Positions 6,881 through 16,764 of a stretch of DNA of 64,000 nucleotides are shown here, piece by piece. Within the stretch, counting starts at the first letter, position 1, and every line of letters starts with the position of its first letter. This stretch comes from Streptomyces fuscichromogenes. GTDB taxonomy: Bacteria; Actinomycetota; Actinomycetes; Streptomycetales; Streptomycetaceae. The stretch is from positions 186,001 through 250,000 of the forward strand of contig NZ_BMML01000004.1 in NCBI RefSeq assembly GCF_014645815.1, given 5' to 3'. The translations under genes and the position numbers were made by a program. Under the pieces are notes generated by a model that was not told the DNA's origin, did not search any database, and saw nothing but the letters and a program-made list of their open reading frames with translations.

Positions 6881-9322
6881 GTGTCCAGACCCGCAGGGAA
6901 CAGATCCCGTATGCGCCGCGCCGCCTACCCGCTGATCTCCGTGAGCGTGGCGAGCGCGTTCGCGATGACCGCCCTTCCCGCCGCGTACGCCACGCCGTCC
7001 GCGGCGGCGGTGATCGCCGAGGTGTACGGCGGTGGCGGCAACTCCGGTGCGACCCTGACCCGGGACTTCGTCGAACTCGGCAACGCCGGGGCCGCGGCCT
7101 ACGACCTGGCCGGCTACAGCGTGCAGTACCTGCCCGGTTCGCCGTCGTCGTCCTCGCAGTGGCAGGTGACCGCGCTCAGCGGCTCGGTCGCGCCCGGCGG
7201 CCGTTTCCTGGTCGCCGAGTCCCAGGGCAGCGGCGGGACCACGGCCCTGCCGACCCCGGACGCGACCGGCACGATCGCGATGAGCGCGACCACCGGCACG
7301 ATCGCCCTGGTCTCCGGTACCACCGCGCTGACCTGCAAGACCGCCGCCGACTGCGCGGCCGACAGCCGTGTCGTCGACCTGGTCGGCTACGGCACCGCGG
7401 TGGTCCGCGAGGGCAGCGGCCCGGTCACCGGCGCCTCCAACACCGCCTCCGTGGCCCGCGCCGACACCCTGGCCGACACCGACGACAACGCGGCGGACCT
7501 CACCGCGGGCACCCCCTCCCCGGTCAACTCGGCCGGGCAGAGCCCGGGTTCGGGCGGCGGGGACGGCGGGGGCGGTGACGACCCGACCCAGCCCGGCACC
7601 GTCCGCATCCACGACATCCAGGGCACCACCCGCAAGTCCCCGCTCGCCGGGCAGACCGTCGCCAAGGTGCCGGGCATCGTCACCGGCGTCCGTACGACCG
7701 GCTCCAAGGGCTACTGGATCCAGGACCCGGCGCCCGACGCCGACCCGCGCACCAGCGAAGGCGTCTTCGTCTACACCGGCTCGGCCACCCCCGCCGTGGC
7801 GGTCGGCGACTCGGTGCTGGTCACCGGCAAGGTCAGCGAGTACTACCCGAGCAGCACCAGCCAGTCGGTCACCGAGCTCGACGGCCCGACCGCGACCGTG
7901 CTCTCCAGCGGCAACGCACTGCCCGCCGCCGTCACCCTGGACGCCGCGGCCGTCCCGGACGCGTACATCCCCACCGCCGACGGCGCGAGCATCGAGTCGC
8001 TCGCCCTCCAGCCGGCCGTCTACGCCCAGGACTTCTACGAGTCCCTGGAGGGCATGCGGACGACGTTCGCCGACGCCCGCGTGGTCGGCGCGAGCGACGC
8101 GTACGGCGAACTCTGGGTGACCGTCAAGCCCGACGAGAACCCGACCCCGCGCGGCGGCACCCTCTACTCCTCCTACGACCAGCCCAACACCGGCCGTATC
8201 GAGGTGATGTCCCTGGACACCGGCACCGCCTTCCCGGCGGCGAACGTCGGCGACGAACTGTCCGGCACCACCACCGGCCCGCTCGACTACTCCGCCTACG
8301 GCGGCTACGACGTCCAGGCCACCGAGCTCGGCACCCTGGTCGACAACGGGCTGAAGCGAGAGGTGACCCGCAGGCAGAAGGGTGACGAACTCGCGGTCGC
8401 CACCTACAACGTGGAGAACCTGGACGCGCTGGACGACCAGGAGAAGTTCGACCGGCTCGCCGAGGGCGTCGCGGTCAACCTCAACTCGCCCGACGTCGTC
8501 GCCCTGGAGGAGATCCAGGACGACAACGGCGCCACGGACGACGGCACCGTCACCGCCGAGGCCACCCTCAAGCGGTTCACCGACGCCATCCGCGCGGCCG
8601 GCGGCCCGCGTTACTCCTGGCGCTACATCGCGCCCGAGAACGACCAGGACGGCGGCGAACCCGGCGGCAACATCCGCCAGGTCTTCCTCTTCGACCCGAA
8701 GCGGGTCTCCTTCACCGACCGGCCCGGCGGCGACGCCACCACGGGCACGAGTGTGGTCAAGACCCGCAAGGGCGCCCGGCTCACCTACTCCCCGGGCCGG
8801 ATCGACCCGACCAGCGACGCGTGGGACGACAGCCGCAAGCCGCTGGTGGGCGAGTTCGTCTTCCAGGGCCAGACCGTCTTCGTCGTCGCCAACCACTTCG
8901 TCTCCAAGGGCGGCGACCAGCCGCTGCACGGCCGCTACCAGCCGCCGGCCCGCAGCTCGGAGACCCAGCGCGCGGCCCAGGCCACCGAGGTCAACACGTT
9001 CGTCAAGTCCCTGCTCGCGGCGGACAAGGACGCCAAGGCCGTGGTGCTCGGCGACCTGAACGACTACGAGTTCTCGCAGACGCTGACCAGGCTGACCGAC
9101 GGCGGCGCCCTGACCCCGCTGATCACCACCCTGCCGGCCGCCGAGCGCTACACCTACGTGTACGACGGCAACTCGCAGACCCTGGACCACATCCTGACCA
9201 GCCCGGCCGTGACCCGCTTCGACTACGACGTGGTGCACATCAACGCCGAGTTCGCGGACCAGGCCAGCGACCACGACCCGCAGATCGTACGGATCGACGT
9301 GAACAGGTGCCGTCGGCACTGA
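6881..9322 (+). CDS. secreted ExeM/NucH-type endonuclease with lamin-tail domain
   Basis: An 813-residue extracellular nuclease. The N-terminus has an RMRRAAYP basic start, a hydrophobic core and a cleavage region near PAAYA. A lamin-tail domain follows (about 45-190), then a Gly/Asp-rich linker (about 220-235) and an OB-fold-like nucleic-acid-binding part (about 240-470). The catalytic endonuclease/exonuclease/phosphatase domain runs from about residue 506: TYNVENLD, VVALEEIQD, LGDLNDYEF, LDHIL and SDHDPQI. Families of this type degrade extracellular DNA, often for phosphate supply. The GTG start was chosen for its strong ribosome-binding site (gaggagga). It stands alone between a 190-base upstream gap and a convergent gene. 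Confidence 0.9.
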   Translation: MSRPAGNRSRMRRAAYPLISVSVASAFAMTALPAAYATPSAAAVIAEVYGGGGNSGATLTRDFVELGNAGAAAYDLAGYSVQYLPGSPSSSSQWQVTALSGSVAPGGRFLVAESQGSGGTTALPTPDATGTIAMSATTGTIALVSGTTALTCKTAADCAADSRVVDLVGYGTAVVREGSGPVTGASNTASVARADTLADTDDNAADLTAGTPSPVNSAGQSPGSGGGDGGGGDDPTQPGTVRIHDIQGTTRKSPLAGQTVAKVPGIVTGVRTTGSKGYWIQDPAPDADPRTSEGVFVYTGSATPAVAVGDSVLVTGKVSEYYPSSTSQSVTELDGPTATVLSSGNALPAAVTLDAAAVPDAYIPTADGASIESLALQPAVYAQDFYESLEGMRTTFADARVVGASDAYGELWVTVKPDENPTPRGGTLYSSYDQPNTGRIEVMSLDTGTAFPAANVGDELSGTTTGPLDYSAYGGYDVQATELGTLVDNGLKREVTRRQKGDELAVATYNVENLDALDDQEKFDRLAEGVAVNLNSPDVVALEEIQDDNGATDDGTVTAEATLKRFTDAIRAAGGPRYSWRYIAPENDQDGGEPGGNIRQVFLFDPKRVSFTDRPGGDATTGTSVVKTRKGARLTYSPGRIDPTSDAWDDSRKPLVGEFVFQGQTVFVVANHFVSKGGDQPLHGRYQPPARSSETQRAAQATEVNTFVKSLLAADKDAKAVVLGDLNDYEFSQTLTRLTDGGALTPLITTLPAAERYTYVYDGNSQTLDHILTSPAVTRFDYDVVHINAEFADQASDHDPQIVRIDVNRCRRH

Positions 9323-9383
9323 CCGGCGTCACCGTCGCGTGGGACGGGCGGACGCGTACCGCCCGTCCCACGCCGGCGCCGGC

Positions 9384-10187
9384 TCAGCGCGGGCTCTGGA
9401 TCACCGAGAAGACCGCGCCCTCCGGGTCGGCCACCGTCGCGACCCGTCCGTGCGCGCTGTCCCGGGCCGGCTTCAGCACCTGCCCGCCCAGCTCGGCGAC
9501 CTCCCGCAGGGTCGCCTCCACGTCGGCCACCTCGAAGTAGGTCAGCCAGTGCGGCCCCCGGTCCCGGGGCAGTGAGAGGCCGACGCCGTGGATGCCGGCC
9601 ACCGGGCGGCCCCCGACGTGCAGGGTCACGTAGTCGAAGTCGGCGGACACCACCGGCTCCTCCTCGTAACCGAACACCGTCTCGTAGAACTTCGCGACGC
9701 TCGACGTCTCGAAGGTGAGCAGTTCGTCCCAGACGGGCGTGCCCGGGACGCCGCTCAGGGCCGTGCCGAGGCGGGCCGCGGCCTGCCAGATGCCGAACAC
9801 CGCGCCGGCGGGGTCGGAGGCGATGGCCATCCGCCCGGCCTCGGCCGCGTCCAGTGGGCCGACGCCCACCGTGCCGCCGCACAGCCGGGCCGTCTCGGCC
9901 GTCAGGTCCACGTCGTCCGAGGCGAAGTACGGCGTCCAGGCGATCGGCAGATGCAGGTCCGGCGACAGCTGTCCGATGCCCGCCACCTCCCGCCCGTCGC
10001 GCAAGGCCCGGACACAGGGGCCGAGCTGTTGGGGACCGGGCTCGAACTCCCAGCCGAACAGGGCTCCGTAGAACTCCTCGGTCGCGGTCAAGCCGTGCAC
10101 CATCAGACTCACCCAGCAGGGGGTCCCGGGCGCGCGCCGAGCGTCCGTGCCGCCGTTCGGTCCGGCCGCTCCCCGTACCTCGGTCAT
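9384..10187 (-). CDS. VOC-superfamily protein with two glyoxalase-like domains
   Basis: A 267-residue protein made of two vicinal-oxygen-chelate modules: roughly residues 22-140 (starting PCWVSLMVHGLTATEEFYG) and 150-265 (starting TPVWDELLTFETS). This is the layout of streptomycete CFP30-like/hydroxylase-type proteins of unknown substrate. Metal-ligand residues are not conserved clearly enough to predict catalysis. The ATG at 10187 is favoured because it is preceded by GAGGGGAG and matches the family start; the frame stays open to 10601 without homology. It is convergent with the nuclease gene. Confidence 0.8.
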   Translation of the reverse strand: MTEVRGAAGPNGGTDARRAPGTPCWVSLMVHGLTATEEFYGALFGWEFEPGPQQLGPCVRALRDGREVAGIGQLSPDLHLPIAWTPYFASDDVDLTAETARLCGGTVGVGPLDAAEAGRMAIASDPAGAVFGIWQAAARLGTALSGVPGTPVWDELLTFETSSVAKFYETVFGYEEEPVVSADFDYVTLHVGGRPVAGIHGVGLSLPRDRGPHWLTYFEVADVEATLREVAELGGQVLKPARDSAHGRVATVADPEGAVFSVIQSPR

Positions 10188-10500
10188 CGTCACTCTCCCC
10201 TCGGCCCCTTGCGGTGGCCGTGTCGCTTGCGCTCTCCGGACCGGTTGCGCCGCAGCCGCGGACACGTCCCGTGCCGATGCTCGCACCCTCCGTGGCGGCT
10301 TGCGTCCACGGCTGTCGGGCGGCTTCGCCGCGAGGATGCCTGGTCTGCCGTTTCCCGCCCGTTTCCGGCCGATTGCCGTCGCGTGTCCATCAGCTGTACA
10401 GCATGTGCCCGATCCCGTACACCCGGTGATCGAGCCTGTCCGGCCGAGCAGAGTAGTCGTCCCTGGACGATGCGGCCACCCCTGGCGTAAGGATGGGGCC

Positions 10501-11343
10501 ATGGAAGCCATCATCACCGCAACCGAACTCGCCGACGAGCTGGCCGGGCCGACTCCGCCGGTCCTGCTGGACGTCCGCTGGCAGCTGCCCTCGCCAAACA
10601 CGCCGCCCTTCGACGGCCGGGTGGCCTACGCGGCAGGGCATCTGCCGGGCGCCGTGTACGTGCGTCTGGACGGCGAACTGGCCGCCGCTCCCGGCGAGAA
10701 CGGCCGGCATCCGCTGCCCGATCCGGCCGTCTTCCGCGCGGCGATGCGCCGCGCCGGGGTGTCGGCGGGCCGACCGGTCGTCGTCTACGACGGCGGACAG
10801 GGCTGGGCGGCGGCGCGCGCCTGGTGGCTGCTGCGCTGGACGGGTCACCCGGACGTGCGGGTCCTCGACGGCGGGTTGCCGTCCTGGCCGGGCACTCTTT
10901 CGACCGACGTGCCCGAGCCGGCCGAGGGTGACTTCGAACCGGCCCCGGGCGCGGGGCGGTTGCTCGACGCCGACGGGGCGGCGGCGCTGGCCCGCTCGGG
11001 TGTCCTGTTCGACGCCCGCGCGGGGGAGCGGTACCGGGGGGAGGTGGAGCCGATCGACCGGGTCGGCGGCCACATCCCGGGCGCCGTGTCGGCGCCGACC
11101 ACCGAGAACGTCGGCCCGGACGGCCGTTTCCTGCCCGCCGCCGAACTCCGCGACCGCTTCAAGGGCCTGGGCGCCTCCGAGGCGGCCGAGGTGGGCGTGT
11201 ACTGCGGCTCGGGAGTCTCCGGTGCCCATGAGGTGCTGGCACTGGCCGTCGCGGGCATTCCGGCGGCGCTGTACGTCGGTTCGTGGTCGGAGTGGTCCGC
11301 CGACCCGTCCCGCCCGGTGGCGGTCGGCCCGGACCCGCAGTAA
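10501..11343 (+). CDS. sulfurtransferase (thiosulfate/3-mercaptopyruvate rhodanese)
   Basis: A 280-residue tandem-rhodanese enzyme that moves sulfane sulfur from thiosulfate or 3-mercaptopyruvate to an acceptor. The first rhodanese domain (about 1-140) lacks a catalytic Cys. The second (about 150-275) has the active loop YCGSGVSG with Cys235. LLDVRWQL and AYAAGHLPGAVYV are family landmarks of the first domain. CGSGVSG is closer to the 3-mercaptopyruvate type than to the basic CRKGVT loop of thiosulfate enzymes (inference). The gene ends at a strong bidirectional stem-loop shared with sepH. Confidence 0.9.
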   Translation: MEAIITATELADELAGPTPPVLLDVRWQLPSPNTPPFDGRVAYAAGHLPGAVYVRLDGELAAAPGENGRHPLPDPAVFRAAMRRAGVSAGRPVVVYDGGQGWAAARAWWLLRWTGHPDVRVLDGGLPSWPGTLSTDVPEPAEGDFEPAPGAGRLLDADGAAALARSGVLFDARAGERYRGEVEPIDRVGGHIPGAVSAPTTENVGPDGRFLPAAELRDRFKGLGASEAAEVGVYCGSGVSGAHEVLALAVAGIPAALYVGSWSEWSADPSRPVAVGPDPQ

Positions 11344-11353
11344 GGGAAGCCGA

Positions 11354-11383
11354 AAGAAGGGGCACGCGCGCGTGCCCCTTCTT
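11354..11383. terminator. bidirectional terminator between rhodanese gene and sepH
   Basis: A perfect 30-base palindrome whose left arm is aagaaggggcacgcg and whose right arm is its exact complement, with A-rich and T-rich ends so it can act in both directions. It sits 10 bases after the rhodanese stop and 30 bases from the sepH stop, where two convergent transcripts meet. Confidence 0.85.
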
Positions 11384-11412
11384 CGTACCGTCGTACGGCC
11401 TGTTCCTGTTCC

Positions 11413-12450
11413 CTACTCCTGCTTCTTGCGCCGCGTTCCGAAGACGATCTCGTCCCAGCTCGGCACGGCGGCCCGGCGGCCGGGGCGGACGCCGTCGGCC
11501 TCGGCCTGGCGGTCGGTGGCACCGATCAGCCGGTCGCGGTGGCTGCCGACGGAGCGGGGCATGAGGACGTCCGCGTAGGCGGAGCCGGCCGAGGCCGCCG
11601 GGGCCGGGGGCTCCTCCTCCGCCGGTTCCGGGGCGGGCTCCTCCGTGACCTCGGCGGGGCGCTCCGGGACCACCATGTCGCCCCGGAAGCTCGGCACCGC
11701 CTCCAGCAGGCTGGTCAGCGAGTCCCGCTCGGCGATGCTCTCCTCGGCCGGTTCGGAGGACTGGGCGGGCAGGCTCGGCCGCTCGCGGTCCCGGTCCGCG
11801 GAGCGGTCCAGCGGCCGGTCGCGCGGCAGCCGGGCGATACGCGGCACGAACGGAAAGCTGGGCTCCGGTACGGACAGGTCGTCGGACTCGCCGATCAGCG
11901 AGCGAGCCTCGTCGTCGACCGCCTGGACGAGCCGCCGGGGCGGGTCGTAGGTCCAGCTCGCCGAGTGCGGTTCGCCCGCGACCCGGTAGACGAGCAGGAC
12001 CTCCCAGGTGCCGTCGTCGCGGCGCCAGGAGTCCCACTGCACGGTGTCCTTCTCGGCACCGCGCAGCACGAGTCGTTCCTGCACGGCCTCGCCGAGCAGT
12101 GGACCGGAGTTCTCGCCGGGCCGGCGGACGGGCGTCTTGCGGGCCCGCTCGGCCATGAAGGCGCGCTCGGCCAGTACCGGACCCTCGAAGCGCCGCACCC
12201 GGTCGACGGGGATCCCGGCGAGCTGCGCGACCTCTTCCGCGCTGGCGCCCGCCCGTATCCGCGCCTGGATGTCTCGGGGCCGGAGATGGCTCTCGACCTC
12301 GATCTCGATCTGGCCGAGCCGGGGCCGGTCGCCGCGCACGGCGGCACGGAGCCGTTCGTCGATCGGAAGGGTGTACTCCGTAGAGTCGGCAGCCTTGAGC
12401 ACCAGCCGTGTGCCGTCATTGGAGACGGCCACGACACGCAGTTCGGGCAT
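11413..12450 (-). CDS. sepH: SepH, FtsZ-interacting cell-division regulator (DUF3071)
   Basis: A 345-residue actinobacterial cell-division protein. Residues 1-180 form the conserved DUF3071 region, beginning MPELRVVAVSNDGTRLVLKA, with a helix-turn-helix-like segment around ASAEEVAQLAGIPVDRVRRF. The rest is a disordered, acidic, Pro/Glu-rich stretch ending in a short basic tail (GTRRKKQE). In Streptomyces, SepH binds FtsZ and promotes assembly of its filaments during sporulation septation. The ATG at 12450 has gggaggt just upstream; an extended frame to 12537 is unlikely. It is transcribed alone toward the shared terminator. Confidence 0.9.
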   Translation of the reverse strand: MPELRVVAVSNDGTRLVLKAADSTEYTLPIDERLRAAVRGDRPRLGQIEIEVESHLRPRDIQARIRAGASAEEVAQLAGIPVDRVRRFEGPVLAERAFMAERARKTPVRRPGENSGPLLGEAVQERLVLRGAEKDTVQWDSWRRDDGTWEVLLVYRVAGEPHSASWTYDPPRRLVQAVDDEARSLIGESDDLSVPEPSFPFVPRIARLPRDRPLDRSADRDRERPSLPAQSSEPAEESIAERDSLTSLLEAVPSFRGDMVVPERPAEVTEEPAPEPAEEEPPAPAASAGSAYADVLMPRSVGSHRDRLIGATDRQAEADGVRPGRRAAVPSWDEIVFGTRRKKQE

Positions 12451-12947
12451 GGGGACCTCCCGGGTGGTGCCTGCCGACGTCACGTGCGTCGCTGCTTCCG
12501 CTAGTCGAGTGTGGCCTGCCCGGGTGCAGCCTGCCACAACCTTGCCGAGTTGCCCGGCGTGTCGGGCATGGGCCCGGGGTCGCCGTTATGGCACGGTTAC
12601 CTATTCGCAACGCTAAGTGACCAACTCCATCACCCTGTGCAACTAGCCCCCTCCCGGCGGTCCTTGCAAGGCCTCGGACATCCTGGCGGGAGACCTGGCC
12701 CAGGGCTCGCAACAGTACTCCATTCGGGCCACGTGCGTGGATTGGCGCGCCACCCAAGTTCTGGCAACAACCGCTCTCCGGCCGTTGTTTGCCCATCTCG
12801 GGCGATCTTGAACGTGGCGCACTTCACGCAATACGCAGAAACGGAACCAATGGCTTCGTCGCCACGCCCCTTTCCCGCACAGTCGTTTGGACAAGTACGG
12901 GAAGGGCGGGCAAGGTTCGGGAATGCGGGAAAGGTCCGGCTCCTCGG
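12451..12947. other. intergenic region upstream of sepH
   Basis: A 497-base gap between two genes on the minus strand. It must contain the sepH promoter, and its middle part (about 12590-12650) is less GC-rich than its surroundings. I found no hairpin terminator for the upstream oxidase gene and no credible small gene; a plus-strand frame over 12511-12975 has neither domain resemblance nor a good ribosome-binding site. Confidence 0.5.
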
Positions 12948-14270
12948 CTACTGGCCCAGGACCCTCCGCAGGTAGTCGTTCTGGAACAGCCGGTCCGGGT
13001 CGAGCCGGTCCCGCAGCGCCGTGAACTCGCCGAAGCGCGGGTAGACCCCGGCGAAGTAGTCCGCGTCCCTGGTGTGCACCTTGCCCCAGTGCGGGCGCCC
13101 CTCGTGCGCGGTGAAGATGCGCTCGGCGGCGGTGAAGTACGCCTGGTACGGCGTGCCCCGGAACATGTGCACGGCGACGTAGGCGCTGTCCCGGGCGGAC
13201 GCGGTGGACAGGGCGATGTCGTCGGCGGGAGCGGTGCGGACCTCGACCGGGAAGTTGACCCGGAGACCGGAGCGGTCGACCATCGCCCTCAGTTCCCGCA
13301 GCGTGTCCACCAGCGCCTCGCGCGGGACGGCGTACTCCATCTCCACGAAGCGCACCCGGCGCGGGGAGGTGAAGACCTTGTAGGGGATGTCCGTGTACGA
13401 CCGTGCGGACAGCGCCGTGCTGGAGATCCGGGCGATCGTCGGCACGACGGCGGGCGCCGCGCGGCCGAGCAACTGGGCGGCGTGGAAGACCCCGTTGGAG
13501 AGGAACTCGTCCTCGAACCAGCCGGCCAGCTGCCCCACGGGCTGGGGCGGCCCGGCGCTGCGGTTGTTGCGCTTGGTGTTGGTGTTGCCGGTGTGCGGGA
13601 ACCAGTAGAACTCGAAGTGCTCGTTCTCGGCGCGGAGCTGGTCGAACTCGGCGAGCACCCGGTCCAGCGGCATCGGCTCCTCCCGCGCGGTGAGCAGGAA
13701 GACCGGCTCCACCGCGAACGTGATCGCGGTGACGATGCCCAGGGCGCCGAGGCCGACCCGCGCCGCCGCGAAGACCTCGGGATTCTCCTTCTCCGAACAG
13801 GTGAGCACCGAGCCGTCGGCGGTGACCAGTTCGAGTTCCCTGATCTGCGCGGCGAGCGACGCCGACTCGCGGCCGGTGCCGTGGGTGCCGGTGCTGGTGG
13901 CCCCGGAGACCGTCTGCTCCATGATGTCGCCCATGTTGGTCAGCGACAGGCCCTCGCGGGCCAGGGCCACGTTGAGTCTCTTGAGCGGGGTGCCGGCCTC
14001 GACCGTGACGGTCATGGCCTTGCGGTCGATGCCGCGGATGCCCGTCAGCAGTTGGGGGCGGATCGAGACACCGTCGGTCGCGGCGATCGCGGTGAAGGAG
14101 TGACCGCTGCCGACCGCCTTCACCTTCAGGCCGTCCTCGGCCGCCTGCCGTACGGCCGCCGCGAGTTCGTCCACGGAGGCGGGCATGACCTCCCGCGCGG
14201 GCCGGACGATGACGTTCCCTCCCCAGTTACGCCACGTGCCGCTCTTCCCGCTCGCTGTGCTGCCCAACGG
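12948..14270 (-). CDS. FAD-linked D-arabinono-1,4-lactone oxidase family protein
   Basis: A 440-residue flavoprotein of the aldonolactone/alditol oxidase family, which oxidises sugar lactones or polyols with oxygen. The FAD-binding PP-loop lies at about 30-180 (VKAVGSGHSFTAIA; then GATSTGTHGTG) and the ALO domain at about 190-440, ending with HWGKVH and the FQNDYLRRVLG tail. The most likely start is TTG at 14270: ggggagg lies five bases before it and homology begins right after (SGKSGTWRNWGGN). It overlaps the upstream MFS gene by 44 bases, so the two are probably coupled. The substrate is not certain. Confidence 0.85.
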   Translation of the reverse strand, partial: PLGSTASGKSGTWRNWGGNVIVRPAREVMPASVDELAAAVRQAAEDGLKVKAVGSGHSFTAIAATDGVSIRPQLLTGIRGIDRKAMTVTVEAGTPLKRLNVALAREGLSLTNMGDIMEQTVSGATSTGTHGTGRESASLAAQIRELELVTADGSVLTCSEKENPEVFAAARVGLGALGIVTAITFAVEPVFLLTAREEPMPLDRVLAEFDQLRAENEHFEFYWFPHTGNTNTKRNNRSAGPPQPVGQLAGWFEDEFLSNGVFHAAQLLGRAAPAVVPTIARISSTALSARSYTDIPYKVFTSPRRVRFVEMEYAVPREALVDTLRELRAMVDRSGLRVNFPVEVRTAPADDIALSTASARDSAYVAVHMFRGTPYQAYFTAAERIFTAHEGRPHWGKVHTRDADYFAGVYPRFGEFTALRDRLDPDRLFQNDYLRRVLGQ

Positions 14271-15465
14271 TGCCTCCCCGACCCGTGACCGGCCTGTTGA
14301 GCCGGCGGTACCCGAGGAAACCGACCGCGACCGCGACGGCTCCGGACACGGCCGGAACCCCGTACCCGGCACGGGCGCCGGCCGCGTCGATCACCCAGCC
14401 GGCGACCGAGGAGCCGAGCGCCACCCCGACCGCGAGGCCGGTACTCACCCAGGTCATGCCCTCGGTGAGTTTCGCGCGAGGTACGTGCTTTTCGATGAGG
14501 GACATCGTCGTGATCATCGTCGGCGCGATGGACAGTCCCGCAACGAACAGCGCCACGGCCAGAAGCGGCAAGTTTCCGACCAGTAGGAGGGGGATCATAC
14601 TCACGGCCATCGCACATATGCCCAGCAGCCACCTGCGTTCCGGTCTCCCCGCGAACCGCATGAGCCCGAAGACCGCTCCGGCGACGCAGGAGCCCGCCGC
14701 GTACAGCGCCAGGACGATGCTGGAGGCGCCCTTGTGGCCGCGTTCGTCGGCGAAGGCGACGGTCACCACGTCGACCGCCCCGAAGATGGCTCCGGTGGCC
14801 ACGAAGGTCGCCACCAGCACCTGGAGGCCGGGCGCCCGCAGCGCCGAGCCGCCGCCGTGGTGTCCGCGCGGGTGCGGCTCGGGCTCGGTGGCCCGCTGCG
14901 CGGTCAGCCAGAAGACGCCGGCCGCGAGGAAACAGGCGGCCAGCAGCGGGCCCGCCTCCGGGAACCAGGTCGTGGACAGGCCGATGGAGAGGATCGGTCC
15001 GAAGATGAAGCACACCTCGTCGACGACCGACTCGAACGAGTAGGCGGTGTGCAGCTGCGGGGTGCCCCCGTAGAGGGCGGCCCAGCGGGCCCGGATCATC
15101 GCGCCCAGGCTCGGCACCGCGCCGATCCCGGCGGCGCACACGAACAGCACCCAGTCCGGCCACCCGTAGTGCGCGGCGAACAGCAGCCCGGCCGCGGCGA
15201 CCAGAGCCAGCAGGGTCGCGGGGCGCAGGACACGGCGCTGGCCGTGCCGGTCGACCAGCCGGGACACCTGTGGGCCGAGCGCCGCGGCGGACAGCGCCAT
15301 GGTGGCCGACAGCGCGCCCGCGAGCCCGTACCGCCCGCTGATCTGGGAGATCATCGTGACCACGCCGATGCCCATCATGGACAGCGGCATCCGGCCGACG
15401 AAGCCCGCGGCGGAGAAGCCCTTGCTGCCGGGGGCGGCGAACAGGGCGCGATAGGGGCTGGGCAC
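14227..15465 (-). CDS. major facilitator superfamily transporter
   Basis: A 412-residue integral membrane protein with about twelve hydrophobic segments. An MFS-style basic loop (SRLVDRHGQRRVLRP) lies between helices 2 and 3. It resembles actinobacterial drug/metabolite exporters of the YbfB/SetA-like MFS group. The GTG at 15465 is chosen because ggag precedes it and the conserved sequence starts at PSPYRALFAAPG; an upstream ATG at 15651 adds a non-hydrophobic tail. It overlaps the downstream lactone-oxidase gene and diverges from hemH. Substrate unknown. Confidence 0.8.
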   Translation of the reverse strand: MPSPYRALFAAPGSKGFSAAGFVGRMPLSMMGIGVVTMISQISGRYGLAGALSATMALSAAALGPQVSRLVDRHGQRRVLRPATLLALVAAAGLLFAAHYGWPDWVLFVCAAGIGAVPSLGAMIRARWAALYGGTPQLHTAYSFESVVDEVCFIFGPILSIGLSTTWFPEAGPLLAACFLAAGVFWLTAQRATEPEPHPRGHHGGGSALRAPGLQVLVATFVATGAIFGAVDVVTVAFADERGHKGASSIVLALYAAGSCVAGAVFGLMRFAGRPERRWLLGICAMAVSMIPLLLVGNLPLLAVALFVAGLSIAPTMITTMSLIEKHVPRAKLTEGMTWVSTGLAVGVALGSSVAGWVIDAAGARAGYGVPAVSGAVAVAVGFLGYRRLNRPVTGRGGTVGQHSEREERHVA

Positions 15466-15628
15466 GGGGATCTCCGACAGATGTGCGAGTAAGGCGTGAT
15501 TGCGGCTGATACAGCTTACGAGTGAGACAGCCGTGTTGCACCCGCTCGGTACCGGGGATAAATCTCCCGAATCCGACTCTTCACGCTCCTGTTTCCGGGG
15601 CGTCAGCGCCGGGTGACAGGATCGGCTC

Positions 15629-16756
15629 ATGTCAGACGCGCTCGATGCCACCCCCTACGACGCCCTGCTCCTGCTCTCCTTCGGCGGCCCGGAAGGCCCG
15701 GACGACGTGGTTCCGTTCCTGGAGAACGTGACGCGCGGGCGCGGTATCCCGAAGGAACGTCTCAAGGAGGTCGGGCAGCACTACTTCCTGTTCGGCGGGG
15801 TCAGCCCGATCAACGACCAGAACCGCGCCCTGCTGGACGCCCTGCGCAAGGACTTCGCCGAGCACGGCCTGGACCTGCCGGTCTACTGGGGCAACCGCAA
15901 CTGGGCGCCGTACCTGACGGACACCCTGCGCGAGATGGTCGCCGACGGCCGCCGCCGCATCCTGGTGCTCGCCACCAGCGCCTACGCCTCCTACTCGGGC
16001 TGCCGCCAGTACCGCGAGAACCTGGCGGACTCGCTGGCCGCGCTGGAGGCCGAGGGGCTGGAACTCCCGAAGATCGACAAGCTGCGGCACTACTTCAACC
16101 ACCCGGGCTTCCTCGACCCGATGACCGACGGGGTCCTCGCGTCCCTCGCCGACCTCCCCGAGGACGTCCGCGCGGGCGCCCACCTCGCGTTCACCACCCA
16201 CTCCATCCCGACCGCGAGCGCCGACACCTCCGGCCCGGTCGGGACGCACGGCGAGGGCGGCGCGTACGTCGAGGAGCACCTGGACGTGGCCCAGCTGATC
16301 GCCGACGCGGTCCGCGAGCGCACCGGCGTCGACCACCCCTGGCGGCTCGTCTACCAGTCCCGCTCCGGCGCCCCGCAGATCCCGTGGCTGGAGCCGGACA
16401 TCTGCGACCACCTGGAGGCGCTGCACGGCGCCGGGGTGCCGGCCGTCGTCATGGCCCCCATCGGCTTCGTCTCCGACCACATGGAGGTCCTCTACGACCT
16501 CGACACGGAGGCCACGGCCAAGGCCGCGGAACTGGATCTTCCGGTACGGCGCTCCGCGACCGTCGGGGACGACCCCAGGTTCGCCGCCGCGATCCGCGAG
16601 CTCGTCCTGGAGCGTGCGGCCGCGGAGAGCGGGCGGAAGGTCACGCCGTGCGCCCTGGGCACGCTCGGCGCGAGCCACGACCTCTGCCCGGTCGGCTGCT
16701 GCCCGGCCCGCGCCGCCAGTCCGGCCGCGGCCGGTGCCGACAGCCCCTACGCGTGA
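15629..16756 (+). CDS. hemH: ferrochelatase, probably coproporphyrin ferrochelatase
   Basis: Inserts ferrous iron into a porphyrin. In actinobacteria this family normally acts on coproporphyrin III (CpfC) before decarboxylation to heme. The 375-residue protein contains [13 protein letters not shown] at the N-terminus, [17 protein letters not shown], the catalytic His in FTTHSIPTA, and [15 protein letters not shown]. The Cys in SGCRQ plus the C-terminal set in [18 protein letters not shown] match the [2Fe-2S] ligand pattern of mycobacterial enzymes. An inositol-monophosphatase-like gene starts eight bases downstream. Confidence 0.95.
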   Translation: MSDALDATPYDALLLLSFGGPEGPDDVVPFLENVTRGRGIPKERLKEVGQHYFLFGGVSPINDQNRALLDALRKDFAEHGLDLPVYWGNRNWAPYLTDTLREMVADGRRRILVLATSAYASYSGCRQYRENLADSLAALEAEGLELPKIDKLRHYFNHPGFLDPMTDGVLASLADLPEDVRAGAHLAFTTHSIPTASADTSGPVGTHGEGGAYVEEHLDVAQLIADAVRERTGVDHPWRLVYQSRSGAPQIPWLEPDICDHLEALHGAGVPAVVMAPIGFVSDHMEVLYDLDTEATAKAAELDLPVRRSATVGDDPRFAAAIRELVLERAAAESGRKVTPCALGTLGASHDLCPVGCCPARAASPAAAGADSPYA

Positions 16757-16764
16757 GGAGTCCC

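Noticed and set aside
6020..9319. 1100-codon minus-strand frame opposite thymidine kinase and the nuclease
   Set aside because: Covers two clearly real genes on the other strand and has no recognisable domain.
12511..12975. Plus-strand frame of 154 codons in the sepH upstream gap
   Set aside because: No ribosome-binding site, no domain resemblance, and it runs into the end of the oxidase gene on the other strand.
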